Source of the DNA: Akkermansia muciniphila
Lineage (GTDB): Bacteria; Verrucomicrobiota; Verrucomicrobiia; Verrucomicrobiales; Akkermansiaceae
Length of the DNA stretch: 45,964 bases
NCBI GenBank assembly: GCA_945860285.1
Contig: CAMAQB010000015.1
Coordinates: 1 to 45,964 of the forward strand
Reading direction: 5' to 3'
This document shows positions 1 through 9,320 of this stretch, piece by piece. The position numbers and the translations under genes are program-made. The notes beneath the pieces are model-generated. The model saw only the letters and a list, made by a program, of their open reading frames with translations. It was not told the DNA's origin and did no database searches. The stretch's first letter is position 1. Every line of letters starts with the position of its first letter.

Positions 1-148
1 GGGCACAATTTACGGAGTAGGTTTTTAATTGTGATGGCGAGCGGAATGGTTGTTTTTTTTGACCACTTGACTTACCAAATACGCTCGTCATCACAAATGT
101 TTATTTTCCCACAATGGTGCTTTTTACCCACAGATTTTGCGGAAGAGG

Positions 149-192
149 CATAAGTAAATGGGGTCAGTAGTATAAGTAAATAGGGACAATAG
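149..192 (+). repeat. Tandem pair of 22-bp near-repeats
   Basis: Two consecutive 22-base units (149-170 and 171-192) share the core ATAAGTAAAT, followed by GGGGTCAGTAG in the first and AGGGACAATAG in the second; 17 or so of the 22 positions agree. The tail GGGACAATAG recurs at about 20470, beside the four-helix-bundle pseudogene. Such short intergenic repeats often mark old mobile elements. No transposase is visible here. Confidence 0.55.
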
Positions 193-357
193 TATCAGAT
201 CGAATCAAGAGTTATTTTCAACTTTTTTTACGGCTGATTTTTGGGCGTGATTTTCCTGGTCAGGCCGCTTGGGCATTTTGACCGGGCTGGTTCTGGACCC
301 TTACTGGTGTTGGCTTGCGGGAGGCGTAGTGGGCGACCGGAGGGATTGACGAGTTAC

Positions 358-386
358 GATTTTTGATTTTTGATTTTTTGTTGATC
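358..386 (+). repeat. Short T-rich tandem repeat (GATTTTT units)
   Basis: Three imperfect 7-8 base units of the form GATTTTT(T) follow each other and end in GTTGATC. This is a low-complexity run in the gene-free stretch before the ABC permease gene. No function is implied. Confidence 0.6.
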
Positions 387-622
387 TTTCGTTGATAATT
401 CCAACTTCCTGCTGCGAGCGTCTCGGGTTCGACATCTGCGACCTTTGACGCGGGAGACGGGAGACGGTGGTAGCTGGCACCGGCTGCGGATCGTTTGTCG
501 ATCTGATTCGCCCTTTTTACTAAAGTACAGGTGGATTCATTGTGGAGGGCGGCGCACGAGCCGACCGACGCGCGGATGAAGGCTTGTCAGCCCAGTTCAT
601 CTGCGCTAGGCTGCCGCCGTTC

Positions 623-1375
623 ATGCGTGTTTTTTCTATTTTGTATCGCAAGGAATTGCGCTCGTATTTGCTTAACCCTCTTGGCTGGATTGTGATCGCC
701 TTCGTGATCATCATGCACGGAATCTCCCTCTCCACCGCAATGAAGGCGTTCAGCGACACGCCGATGGCGAACAGCCTGGTTTATGTATCGATGCACACCC
801 CGGTATTCTGGTTTTATTTCATGGTCATCTTCCCGCTATTGACGATGAAGCTGTTTGCCGACGAGCAGCGCTCCGGCACCCTCGAGACCCTGCTGACGGC
901 ACCGGTGAAAACCTGGCAGGTGGTTTTGTCGAAATACTGCGCGGTGCTGACGTTCTATTGCCTGTTGTGGGTGCCCAGTTATTTCCAATTCCAGTTTTAC
1001 ACATGGACGACCGATCTGCCGCCCGCATGGAACAATGGATCGCTCGTCGGCACCTATGCGATCCTGTTTCTAATGGGGACGTTTTTTCTCGCCATCGGCT
1101 GCCTGGCATCGTCGCTGACATCGAATTCAATCGTCGCCGCGATCGTCACGCTGGGCTTGTTGTTGCTCAATTATTTTCTTGGTTTCGTCACCACCATCTG
1201 GGGCGAGAATTTCGCCGGCGCGGCGCTGTTCAACTACATCTCTTCGAAGCAGCACCTGCATTATTTTTGCAGCGGTCTGCTCGACACGCGGGTCGTCGTT
1301 CTCTATCTGAGCCTTACGGTTCTCATCCTGGCACTGACATTTCACGTGCTCGACTTCCGCCGCTGGCGCCGTTAA
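623..1375 (+). CDS. ABC-2 type permease, GldF-like
   Basis: A 250-residue integral membrane protein of the ABC-2 permease family. It begins MRVFSILYRKELRSYL, the usual cytoplasmic start with an amphipathic helix before the first membrane span, and has about six hydrophobic segments. An in-frame ATG at 542 would add 27 Arg/Ala-rich residues with no family support, so 623 is preferred. The next gene starts 16 bases downstream and encodes a GldG-like protein, and a DUF4340 protein follows. This order is common in Verrucomicrobiota and Planctomycetes and corresponds to the gliding-type GldFG transporter of Bacteroidetes. The substrate is unknown. The partner ATPase is not in this window. Confidence 0.85.
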   Translation: MRVFSILYRKELRSYLLNPLGWIVIAFVIIMHGISLSTAMKAFSDTPMANSLVYVSMHTPVFWFYFMVIFPLLTMKLFADEQRSGTLETLLTAPVKTWQVVLSKYCAVLTFYCLLWVPSYFQFQFYTWTTDLPPAWNNGSLVGTYAILFLMGTFFLAIGCLASSLTSNSIVAAIVTLGLLLLNYFLGFVTTIWGENFAGAALFNYISSKQHLHYFCSGLLDTRVVVLYLSLTVLILALTFHVLDFRRWRR

Positions 1376-1391
1376 TCCGTTTTATTGACCC

Positions 1392-2933
1392 ATGTCCGAT
1401 CCGAAACCAGTCGAAACCAAACCGCGCACTCTGAACCGTTGGAACATCGGTACGCTTTCCATCGTGCAAATCCTCGCACTGGTGGTGACCGTGATCGCCG
1501 CCAATTATCTGGGCAGTTATTACTATGCCAAAAAGGATCTCAGCCGTGGCGAAAACTACAGCCTCTCGCACTGGACCAGCGGACTGTTGAAATCGGAGCA
1601 GTTGCAATCGCGCAAAACGCCGGTGAAAATGATCATCGCCTTCCGCCGCTCGACCCCCATCACCGAAAGGGTGAACGTCCTGATCGAGGAATACGCGCGG
1701 ATGTCCGGCGGCAAGATCATTGTCGAGAAATTCGACCCCGTGCGCAATGTCGACCGCGCCCAGCAGGTGGCGGAAACCTACAACCTCGCGACCAATGCGG
1801 GTGTGATCAACCGCGACGACCTCGTAATCATCGATGCCCGCGAAGACACCCAGGCGCAGGTCAGCAAGGAGGACTCGGCGAAAATCCGCATCGTCACCCG
1901 CGAGCACATGCTGCTCTATGAAAACGGCGAGGGGAAATCCGCGCGGCGCATGAGTGCCTTCCAGGGCGAGGATGTGTTGACCACCGGCTTGCTGTGCGCT
2001 CTTGAAGGCAACCCGCGGCTGCTTTATTTTCTCGCCGACAAAAGCGACTTCCAGACCGACCTGAACAGCGGGGCCTGGGCGGTGACGCGCGACTCGCTGT
2101 TGTCGCAAAACCTCGTTCCCCTGCCCGTGAAGACGGCAGAGCTGAAGGAGATTCCGGCCGACGCCGCCGGCCTGATCATCGCCGCGCCGCGCTATGATTT
2201 CACCAAGGAGGAACTCGCCATGTTGGTGGAATATTGGAATCGACCGGCCAGCAACATCATGGTGATTCTCCGGGCCCAGCAAACGCCCGACAACCTGCGT
2301 TCCTTCCTGCGCGACCACGGCGTGACACCGCGCCGCGATCAGATCGTCACTAACAAAGGGAAAAACGCGGTGTTTCGCGTCGATGCCACCTTCACTTCGG
2401 GCTTCGAATTCACCAGGGATTTTTGGAATAAAACAACCAGCTTCGACGGGCTGAGTTCCTCGTTGGAAGTGCGCGAGGGAGCCGAGGACCTCAACAACCG
2501 GAGGATTGTCCCGATCAAACTCCTCGAATCCCTGCCCCAATACTGGGGGGAGACGAGCAAAAGCGCCTCGGTCCCCACCTACAGCGAAGTCGAGGACATC
2601 AAAGGACCGCTCACCCTTGCCGCCGCGGTGATCCGGGGAGCGGCGGCCGATGACCGCTTTGCGGAAAAATCATCGCGCATGATCGTCTTCTCGAACGCCA
2701 ACTTCCTGGAACCCAATTCGCTGCGCAATGAGAACATCGATTTTTTCAATGCCTGCTCGAACTGGTTGGTTGGTCGCGAGGAAATGACCGGCACCGGACC
2801 GCGCACCATCGGCACCTACAAACTGCCGCTGTTGACGACCCAGGCATCGTTCATCAACCGCATCAACCTCTTTTACCTGCCCGCCGCGGTTCTGCTGCTT
2901 TCGCTGTTCGTCTGGAATGCCCGACGAGTGTAA
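1392..2933 (+). CDS. GldG-like ABC transporter auxiliary protein
   Basis: A 513-residue protein with an N-terminal membrane span (about residues 22-45), a large extracytoplasmic region matching the ABC_transp_aux/GldG family, and a C-terminal span just before the end, followed by NARRV on the cytoplasmic side. In Bacteroidetes, GldG pairs with the GldF permease and GldA ATPase; in other phyla the substrate is unknown. It lies 16 bases after the permease gene and 15 bases before the DUF4340 gene, so the three are almost certainly one operon. The length is typical of the family. Confidence 0.85.
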   Translation: MSDPKPVETKPRTLNRWNIGTLSIVQILALVVTVIAANYLGSYYYAKKDLSRGENYSLSHWTSGLLKSEQLQSRKTPVKMIIAFRRSTPITERVNVLIEEYARMSGGKIIVEKFDPVRNVDRAQQVAETYNLATNAGVINRDDLVIIDAREDTQAQVSKEDSAKIRIVTREHMLLYENGEGKSARRMSAFQGEDVLTTGLLCALEGNPRLLYFLADKSDFQTDLNSGAWAVTRDSLLSQNLVPLPVKTAELKEIPADAAGLIIAAPRYDFTKEELAMLVEYWNRPASNIMVILRAQQTPDNLRSFLRDHGVTPRRDQIVTNKGKNAVFRVDATFTSGFEFTRDFWNKTTSFDGLSSSLEVREGAEDLNNRRIVPIKLLESLPQYWGETSKSASVPTYSEVEDIKGPLTLAAAVIRGAAADDRFAEKSSRMIVFSNANFLEPNSLRNENIDFFNACSNWLVGREEMTGTGPRTIGTYKLPLLTTQASFINRINLFYLPAAVLLLSLFVWNARRV

Positions 2934-2948
2934 CCTCCCTATCCCTCT

Positions 2949-4871
2949 GTGCGCTCCCTCACCACCACCATCGTGCAATGTTCCCTGGCCATCATCATGC
3001 TGGTGCTGGGTGGCATACTCATCTCCAAAGGGAACCTCAACGGCATTTTCGGCACACCGCCCACCCCGATCGGCGAAAATCTCTACTCCGGTTTCACTGC
3101 GGAGGACGTGACCGAAATCAGCCTCAGCTCCAACGATGCCAAGGTGAATTTCTCACGCTCCTCAGGTGCATGGATGATGACCTCACCGGTGAAGGACCGG
3201 ATGGACCCGCGCTGGGCGAAAACATTGATCGATTTCACCCTGTCAACCCGTGCGGCCGATGTGATTCCTAACGAAAAAATCGACAGCACCCAGGCCGGAC
3301 TGACGAATGGCATGGTCAGCGTCAGGCTGGGAAACAAGGCCGGCGACCCCCTCGCCAAGTTCACACTGGGACGTCGTACCGCATGGATCGCCAGCGATAC
3401 CGAATCCGGCGAGGCAGTTCCCACGGTGTTCATGCAGCCGCGCGACCCGAACCGCAAGACCCACACCTATGCGTGCACCGGCGACATCCGGGCGATCTTC
3501 AAGGACGGGTTCCGCTTCTTCCGCGACCACCAGCCGTTTCTGTTTGCTCCGTCGCAACTGCAGAAAATCCATATCAAGTCCGCCAGTTCGGAATTCGTTT
3601 TGGAGGGATTGGGCCAGACGGTGCCGTGGCGCATCACCAAACCGCAGAAGCTCGCCACCGAAACCAGCGCGGTCAAGAACTTGATCGAAAAAGGTCTGTT
3701 CTCCCTGCGGGCATTGCGCGTATTCGACCGCACCCAGGTGACCCTGCCGACGAGCGGCGAAACAAACTACCTCACCATCGAAATTCAATCCGTCGGTCAG
3801 GATGCCCCGGTCATACTCGACGTCTACCCGCCGGCGGACGACAAGGCCACCACGGTGTACGCCACGGTGTCCGACCGCCCCAACACGGTTTTCGAACTGC
3901 CGCTGCGCCCTCACGAAGACATCATCTCCCTGTTCGAACTGCCCTTGAAAAACTACAACGAACTCCGCTCGCAAAGTCTTACTTCGTTCAAGCCGGCAAA
4001 GCTGCAAGCCGTGAACATCATCACCCCGAACGCAGCGCCCGTGCTCATTTCCCGTCCGCCGCGTGGTGCGTGGAGACTTCACAACGACGACAATGGCAGC
4101 AGTCCCCTCAATGAACGGACACTCTATCAATTTCTGAAAACCGTGACCGAATCGAAAGTCGCGGGCTTTCTCACCGACAGCGCGTTCCTGACCGACGAAT
4201 CGAAGGACCTCGTCACTTACGGCCTCAACGTACCACTGCTGGCCCTGCAGTTCGTGTTTCAGGACGACTCCGTATTGCTGTTGAAAATCGGCAGGACCAA
4301 GGAAGGCATCACCACCGCCTACCTCAATCACCCTGACTCCATTCATACCGTCTTCAAGCTGTCCGACGGCTTCCTCGAAAGCCTGCCCCTGCGCAAAAAA
4401 CAATGGAAAGACACCCGCCTTCTGGCGATCGCGCCGATCGATTTCGTGGGTCTTGAGCGAACCCTGGTCAACAGTCCCGCGCTGACCCTTCATTACAACT
4501 ACATCAAGGAAAGCTGGCAGGCTGAGGCGGACGGCAAGGAAGCCAGCGCCAATCTCAATCTTGCGCGGGCCAACAAGGTGCTTGAGACACTGGGTGATCT
4601 CCGCGTCAACAGCTGGCTGGAGCCCGACGACCAGCATGCACTGGAAACCCTTGCCAATCCGCTTATGAAAATCAGCATCCTTTCCCGCTCGCTCAACGAG
4701 TTCGGCGAACAGGGCGATCTTCGGAAACACGTATTGGAAATCACCCCCGTGTCAGCGGAGGGGCAGAGCGAGTATTTTTACGGCCGCCTTTCCGGCGAGC
4801 GGGATCTTTTCTTGTTAGATCGAAAAACCGCCCTGTTGCTGGCGCTGGATTTGTTCAAGGAAAGCAATTGA
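2949..4871 (+). CDS. DUF4340 domain-containing protein
   Basis: A 640-residue protein starting at GTG 2949. It has one N-terminal membrane anchor (about residues 7-26), followed by a long extracytoplasmic region with repeated beta-rich blocks typical of DUF4340. Proteins of this family usually follow GldG-like genes and are thought to be part of, or a partner to, the exporter; the biochemical role is not known. It is the last gene of the operon and ends six bases before the convergent hydrolase gene. Confidence 0.8.
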   Translation: MRSLTTTIVQCSLAIIMLVLGGILISKGNLNGIFGTPPTPIGENLYSGFTAEDVTEISLSSNDAKVNFSRSSGAWMMTSPVKDRMDPRWAKTLIDFTLSTRAADVIPNEKIDSTQAGLTNGMVSVRLGNKAGDPLAKFTLGRRTAWIASDTESGEAVPTVFMQPRDPNRKTHTYACTGDIRAIFKDGFRFFRDHQPFLFAPSQLQKIHIKSASSEFVLEGLGQTVPWRITKPQKLATETSAVKNLIEKGLFSLRALRVFDRTQVTLPTSGETNYLTIEIQSVGQDAPVILDVYPPADDKATTVYATVSDRPNTVFELPLRPHEDIISLFELPLKNYNELRSQSLTSFKPAKLQAVNIITPNAAPVLISRPPRGAWRLHNDDNGSSPLNERTLYQFLKTVTESKVAGFLTDSAFLTDESKDLVTYGLNVPLLALQFVFQDDSVLLLKIGRTKEGITTAYLNHPDSIHTVFKLSDGFLESLPLRKKQWKDTRLLAIAPIDFVGLERTLVNSPALTLHYNYIKESWQAEADGKEASANLNLARANKVLETLGDLRVNSWLEPDDQHALETLANPLMKISILSRSLNEFGEQGDLRKHVLEITPVSAEGQSEYFYGRLSGERDLFLLDRKTALLLALDLFKESN

Positions 4872-4876
4872 GGGAT

Positions 4877-6010
4877 TCAATCCCGATAGAGTGCCGACAC
4901 CATGTCGTTGCTGCGCGGACCGGGCATGACGCTCAGGGTCATTTGATTCATCACGTAACTGAAACTCAGGCCCGTGTGAGGATCGGCAAAAGCATGACTG
5001 CCGCCCGCGCCGGGGTGCCCGAAGGCCCCTGGATTCGGTCCATACAAAGCGCGCGATTTTTTTCCCTCTCCATCCAGCGGGTCCTGTTGACAGCCGCAGG
5101 TGAAAGCCAGCGTCCGCAGCAACACCCGGTCCTCGCTCTGGATTTGCAGGGTCGCCAGGGCACGACAAATTCCGGTGCCGAGAGGACTGTCCAACGCGCC
5201 GATGGCGGCTTGATAGAACTGCGCCAGTGATCGAGCCGTGCCCACGCCGCCCATCGCGGCAAAGCCCGCCGACCAGGCCTGCGGTGTGTTCATGTCCTGA
5301 ACCGCATGCAAGCCCGAGGGAGACAGAAATGCCCGACGCGTCATCGTGCCCTCGCTTATGTAATCCCGGTAAAACGCCTGATCCGCATGGTCCTTTTCCG
5401 CGCGTCCCGGCGCCAGTTGCGCGACCCGATGCCATTGGCTCTCCGGCAAACCGATCCAAAAATCCCAGCCCATCGGTTCGGCCAACTCCCGACGCCACCA
5501 TTGACCCAAAGGCATACCCGTCAAGCGTCTAACACATTCATCCAACAAAAAACCGAAAGTGCGCGGATGATAGCCAATCCCCTGCCCCGGACTCCAGGCT
5601 GGCTGTTGCCTCTCCACAGCGCGAATCACCGCGTCGTGCTCCCAAATGCTCGCGGGCTGATCGAGCGCGGCCATTCCGCATTGATGGGACATCATTTCCG
5701 CAAAGGTGGCGGCGGGAAGCGGAAAACCGCTCCACACCTCGCCCACCGGTGTGTTCTCATCCAGTCCGTGACGATAGAGCGCCAGCAACATCGAGGCGCT
5801 GGCCGGACCTTTGGTCGCCGAATAAACGGGAACCAGGGTCTCTTCGTTCCAGACCTGCGATTTTTCCCGATCGCGGAAGCCCGCGGCGCGATTCAGGATT
5901 TCCTTTCCACGCCACCAGACACTAACAGAAGCTCCGAGTTCAAGTTGGCGGGAAAAATTCCCCTCAAAAACCTGTTCCACATCCGCAAGAACTGTCGCTG
6001 AAACACTCAC
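4877..6010 (-). CDS. Serine hydrolase, class C beta-lactamase / EstB-like
   Basis: A 377-residue member of the penicillin-binding-protein-like serine hydrolase family. The SxxK motif is SATK (S64, K67), the YxN-type motif is YHP (Y147), and the third motif region is GHPGAGGS near residue 331. The GYHP and GHxGxGGS forms are those of EstB-like esterases rather than true AmpC enzymes. It starts at GTG 6010. I see no clear signal peptide, so it is probably cytoplasmic. The substrate is unknown and antibiotic resistance should not be assumed. It is convergent with the DUF4340 gene and divergent from aroB. Confidence 0.85.
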   Translation of the reverse strand: MSVSATVLADVEQVFEGNFSRQLELGASVSVWWRGKEILNRAAGFRDREKSQVWNEETLVPVYSATKGPASASMLLALYRHGLDENTPVGEVWSGFPLPAATFAEMMSHQCGMAALDQPASIWEHDAVIRAVERQQPAWSPGQGIGYHPRTFGFLLDECVRRLTGMPLGQWWRRELAEPMGWDFWIGLPESQWHRVAQLAPGRAEKDHADQAFYRDYISEGTMTRRAFLSPSGLHAVQDMNTPQAWSAGFAAMGGVGTARSLAQFYQAAIGALDSPLGTGICRALATLQIQSEDRVLLRTLAFTCGCQQDPLDGEGKKSRALYGPNPGAFGHPGAGGSHAFADPHTGLSFSYVMNQMTLSVMPGPRSNDMVSALYRD

Positions 6011-6114
6011 CGGTCGATTGTCCGATTCCGCATCGATAAAATCAACAGCATTTCCTCATCGCGCAATGGATATTCTTTCTTCACAGCGCGGGAAAATTGT
6101 CGCACTGTGGCCGC

Positions 6115-7200
6115 GTGCACAAAGTTCATGTCGACTTGGCGGATCGGTCCTATTCGGTTGTCATTGCAGAGGGAATTGTCTCTGCTGCCGGTGAACACAT
6201 CGTTCGCGCCGGATTGCAGGGAAAGGCCGCGATCATTTCGGATCAGAACGTCGCACCATTTCATGCAGCAACTCTGATCGCTGCTCTTGAAGCGGCTGGC
6301 GTCACCTCGACGCTGCACAACATACCCGCTGGCGAATCCTCGAAGTCGCTCGCCTGCGCCAACGATCTCTGTGCATCACTCGCCAGTGCCGGGCATGACC
6401 GCAAGTCTTTTGTCATCGCCCTTGGTGGTGGCGTCGTCGGCGATCTCGCCGGTTTCGTCGCGGCGGTTTTTTACCGTGGCATTCCCTTCGTGCAGATACC
6501 CACGACCATTGTATCGATGGTCGATTCCTCCGTCGGCGGCAAAACAGGTGTGAACATTCCTGAGGGAAAAAACCTGGTCGGTGCCTTTCATCAACCACGC
6601 CTCGTGTTGATCGATCCGCTGACGCTGGCCACGCTGCCCGACCGGGAGTACCATGAAGGATTCGCCGAAGCGATCAAACACGCCGCGATCCGCGATGCCG
6701 CGATGCTCGACGATCTCGCAAGGCTGGATCCCTCCACCCGTGATGTCCCGGCCGAACTGATCGCCCGCAACATCGCGATCAAAGCACGGATCGTCGAAGC
6801 GGACGAGCACGAGACAAGAGGCATCCGTGCCCTGTTGAACTTCGGTCACACCATCGGACACGGCATCGAAGCCGGTCTGCCCTATGGCGAAATGCTCCAT
6901 GGCGAGGCGATCTCCCTGGGCATGCGCGCGGCCTTGCAACTCTCGCAGTTGCGCTCGACTCTCGGCAAAGAGGATGCAGATCAGATCCTGTCGCTGCTGG
7001 AAAAATTCCATCTTCCGCTGGTGTTGCCCGCGACCCTCAGTACGGAAACGATTCTCGGAAAGATCTCGCGCGACAAAAAATTCTCCGCAGGAGTCATCCG
7101 CTTTGTTCTGCTCGAGCGCGCCGGCAGTGCCCATGTCAGCGAAGCGGTCACTCTCGATGACCTGCGCTCCGCGATCGAAAATCTGAGGATCGCTCCCTGA
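6115..7200 (+). CDS. aroB: 3-dehydroquinate synthase
   Basis: Converts DAHP to 3-dehydroquinate, the second step of the shikimate pathway, using NAD and a divalent metal. The signature GGGVVGDLAGF, followed by PTTIVSMVDSSVGGKTGVN, is intact, and the metal ligands are in place: the Glu in the EGFAEAIKHA segment and His residues in the GHTIGHGIE segment. I prefer GTG 6115 (361 residues, beginning VHKVHVDL); TTG 6097 would add six residues. It stands alone here, without other shikimate genes. Confidence 0.95.
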   Translation: MHKVHVDLADRSYSVVIAEGIVSAAGEHIVRAGLQGKAAIISDQNVAPFHAATLIAALEAAGVTSTLHNIPAGESSKSLACANDLCASLASAGHDRKSFVIALGGGVVGDLAGFVAAVFYRGIPFVQIPTTIVSMVDSSVGGKTGVNIPEGKNLVGAFHQPRLVLIDPLTLATLPDREYHEGFAEAIKHAAIRDAAMLDDLARLDPSTRDVPAELIARNIAIKARIVEADEHETRGIRALLNFGHTIGHGIEAGLPYGEMLHGEAISLGMRAALQLSQLRSTLGKEDADQILSLLEKFHLPLVLPATLSTETILGKISRDKKFSAGVIRFVLLERAGSAHVSEAVTLDDLRSAIENLRIAP

Positions 7201-7294
7201 TTTTTTTCATTGCCCCAGCATGCCAGGGATTTTCAAACAAAGCCACCGGTCGGTGTCGTTGTTACGGCAGTCTCTCACCTTTTACACCGCACAA

Positions 7295-9298
7295 ATGAAA
7301 CAAATGCTACTTGTCATGTCGTGCTTTTGTGCAGGCGTCCTCCCTGACCAGGCACAGCAGGCGTCCGACGTGCAACCGGCTCTCGACGCGGTTTACCCCG
7401 CGCTGGTGAGGATCCATGTCGTCTCGGAATCCGGTGGCGGCGGACGCATGCAGAAAAACCGCGGCTCGGGGTCCGGTGCGATCATCGACCCGGATGGCTA
7501 CATTCTCACCAATCACCACGTCGCAGGACGGGCGACGCGCCTGACCGTTCGGCTCGCGGATCGCCAGGAGTGCCGTGCCACCTTGATCGGCACCGATGCG
7601 CTGTCGGATCTCGCGATTCTCAAACTGGATCGCAACGACCTGCGCGATCCCAACGTGAAACTTCCGGTTGCGACTTTCGGGAATTCAGACGATGTGAAAG
7701 TCGGCGATGTCGTGCTGGCGATGGGTTGCCCCGCCGGACTGTCGCAATCCGTCACCAAAGGGGTCGTCGCCAACACCGAAATGATCGCACCCGGCGGAGG
7801 TCTTTCCTTGGATGGCGAAACAGTCGGTGAACTGGTCCGCTGGATCGGTCACGATGCCGTGATTTTTCCAGGAAATTCCGGAGGCCCTCTCGTCAATCTG
7901 AAAGGCGAAATCATCGGTGTCAATGAAGTGGGCATCGGCTCCATCGGCGGTGCCATCCCCTCGAATCTTGCCAGCAAGGTCGCACAGCTTTTGATCAAGG
8001 ACGGTGCGGTCAAGCGCTCCTCGATCGGCCTCTCGGTGCAACCCCTTTTGAAAACCGATCGCTCTCCATCGGGAATTCTGGTCGCCGGCACGATCGCCGA
8101 TTCCCCCGCGGACAAAGCGGGCATCAAACCCGGCGACATCATTTTCTCCATCAACGACCAGGCCGTTCCGGCATCCCGCGCCCCGGAGGACATTCCGATT
8201 TTCAACCGCATGATCCTGGAATCACCTGTCGGCAGCACGCTGGAAATCAAAGGCCAGCGTGATGGCAAAGAACAATCATGGAAGGTACAGACCGAGGAAA
8301 GGGAAGCCGTGCAGCCACGCGAAAGGGAACTGCTTTCCTGGGGCATCACCGCGAGGGATCTAACCAAACTGATGGCAAAAGGCATGCATCGCGAAAACAA
8401 CGATGCCGCCCTGATTCAAAGCGTCCGCGCCGGAGGACCGACGGCGGCGGCCAAACCAGCTCCGGTCGCTGGCGACCTCATTTTAAAAATCAACGATCAA
8501 CCGGTGCGTGTCCTGTCGGACCTCGAAAAAATCACCGAAGAAATCACCAGGGATGCGGACAAACCGGTTCCGGCGCTGGTCACGTATGAACACGACGGGG
8601 ACAGCTATCTGAGCGTCATCAAAATCGGTTCCGAGGAAGCCGACGACAACCCGGATGTCGCACGCAAAGCCTGGCTCGGGGTCTCGACCCAGGTGATTTC
8701 GAACGAACTGGCCCAAGCGCTCGGAATCAAAGGTCTGAAAGGAGTGCGGGTGACCCGCGTTCATCCGGGGAGCACAGCGGAACAAGCCGGACTGGAAAAA
8801 GGAGACCTGCTGATGAAGCTCGATGGTGAGGTGATCAACGCATCGCGACCCGAGGACCTCGATGTTTTTGACGAATTGGTCCGCCAGCACAGCGTAAAGT
8901 CGGAAGTTTCCCTCGAAGTGCGCAGGAACGCGGAAACCCTCGTCATCAAGGCGACGTTGGAACGCGCCCCGCAAGGCAACTCCGAATTGAAGGAATACAA
9001 ATGCGAAACCCTTGAATTCAATGCCCGCGATCTCGGCAGCGATGACCGCTTGCGCGAAAAACTAACGGAGGCGGACAAAGGCATACTGGTCACCAGTGTG
9101 GCCAACGCTGGCTGGGCGGCATTGGGAGGACTGCTCAACAACGACATTCTGCTGTCCATCGAAGGTCAGAGCACCGACTCGATCGAAACGCTGAAAAAAC
9201 AACTGGACGACATCAATCACCGCAAACCAACCCACATCACATTTTTCGTGCGCCGGGGCATCACCACCCGCCACATCGAACTCGAACCATCCTGGTGA
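7295..9298 (+). CDS. HtrA/DegP-type serine protease with four PDZ-like domains
   Basis: A 667-residue periplasmic protease with a probable signal peptide (MKQMLLVMSCFCAGVL, cut near AQQA). The trypsin-like domain covers about residues 30-240, with the triad H75 in TNHHV, D105 in SDLAILKLD and S195 in GNSGGPL. PDZ-like modules follow at about 243-330, 355-445, 460-550 and 575-660. Classic DegP has two PDZ domains, so this is a longer architecture. ATG 7295 is chosen because the upstream extension from 7220 would bury the signal peptide. The next gene, 22 bases on, encodes a smaller protease-like protein without catalytic residues; the two probably form an operon and may act together. Confidence 0.9.
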   Translation: MKQMLLVMSCFCAGVLPDQAQQASDVQPALDAVYPALVRIHVVSESGGGGRMQKNRGSGSGAIIDPDGYILTNHHVAGRATRLTVRLADRQECRATLIGTDALSDLAILKLDRNDLRDPNVKLPVATFGNSDDVKVGDVVLAMGCPAGLSQSVTKGVVANTEMIAPGGGLSLDGETVGELVRWIGHDAVIFPGNSGGPLVNLKGEIIGVNEVGIGSIGGAIPSNLASKVAQLLIKDGAVKRSSIGLSVQPLLKTDRSPSGILVAGTIADSPADKAGIKPGDIIFSINDQAVPASRAPEDIPIFNRMILESPVGSTLEIKGQRDGKEQSWKVQTEEREAVQPRERELLSWGITARDLTKLMAKGMHRENNDAALIQSVRAGGPTAAAKPAPVAGDLILKINDQPVRVLSDLEKITEEITRDADKPVPALVTYEHDGDSYLSVIKIGSEEADDNPDVARKAWLGVSTQVISNELAQALGIKGLKGVRVTRVHPGSTAEQAGLEKGDLLMKLDGEVINASRPEDLDVFDELVRQHSVKSEVSLEVRRNAETLVIKATLERAPQGNSELKEYKCETLEFNARDLGSDDRLREKLTEADKGILVTSVANAGWAALGGLLNNDILLSIEGQSTDSIETLKKQLDDINHRKPTHITFFVRRGITTRHIELEPSW

Positions 9299-9320
9299 AC
9301 CCACAACCATAGACCACATT

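Larger units (their letters stand above)
1..622. other. Gene-free left edge
   Basis: I see no convincing gene in this stretch. It holds two adjacent 22-bp near-repeats (149-170 and 171-192) and a T-rich run with GATTTTT units (about 358-386). Open frames here are short and have no recognisable domain. The ATPase gene that normally precedes a GldF-like permease is absent from this stretch, so it must lie outside the window or elsewhere in the genome. Confidence 0.6.

Noticed and set aside
542-622. Upstream extension of the permease gene
   Set aside because: The 27 extra residues are Arg/Ala-rich and unlike any permease start; ATG 623 opens the family-like sequence.
1323-2540. 405-codon minus-strand frame opposite the GldG-like gene
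   Set aside because: A shadow of the GldG-like gene, which has clear domain support; GC-rich genes often leave long open frames opposite.
3243-4730. 495-codon minus-strand frame opposite the DUF4340 gene
   Set aside because: Shadow frame of the DUF4340 gene, with no family signal.
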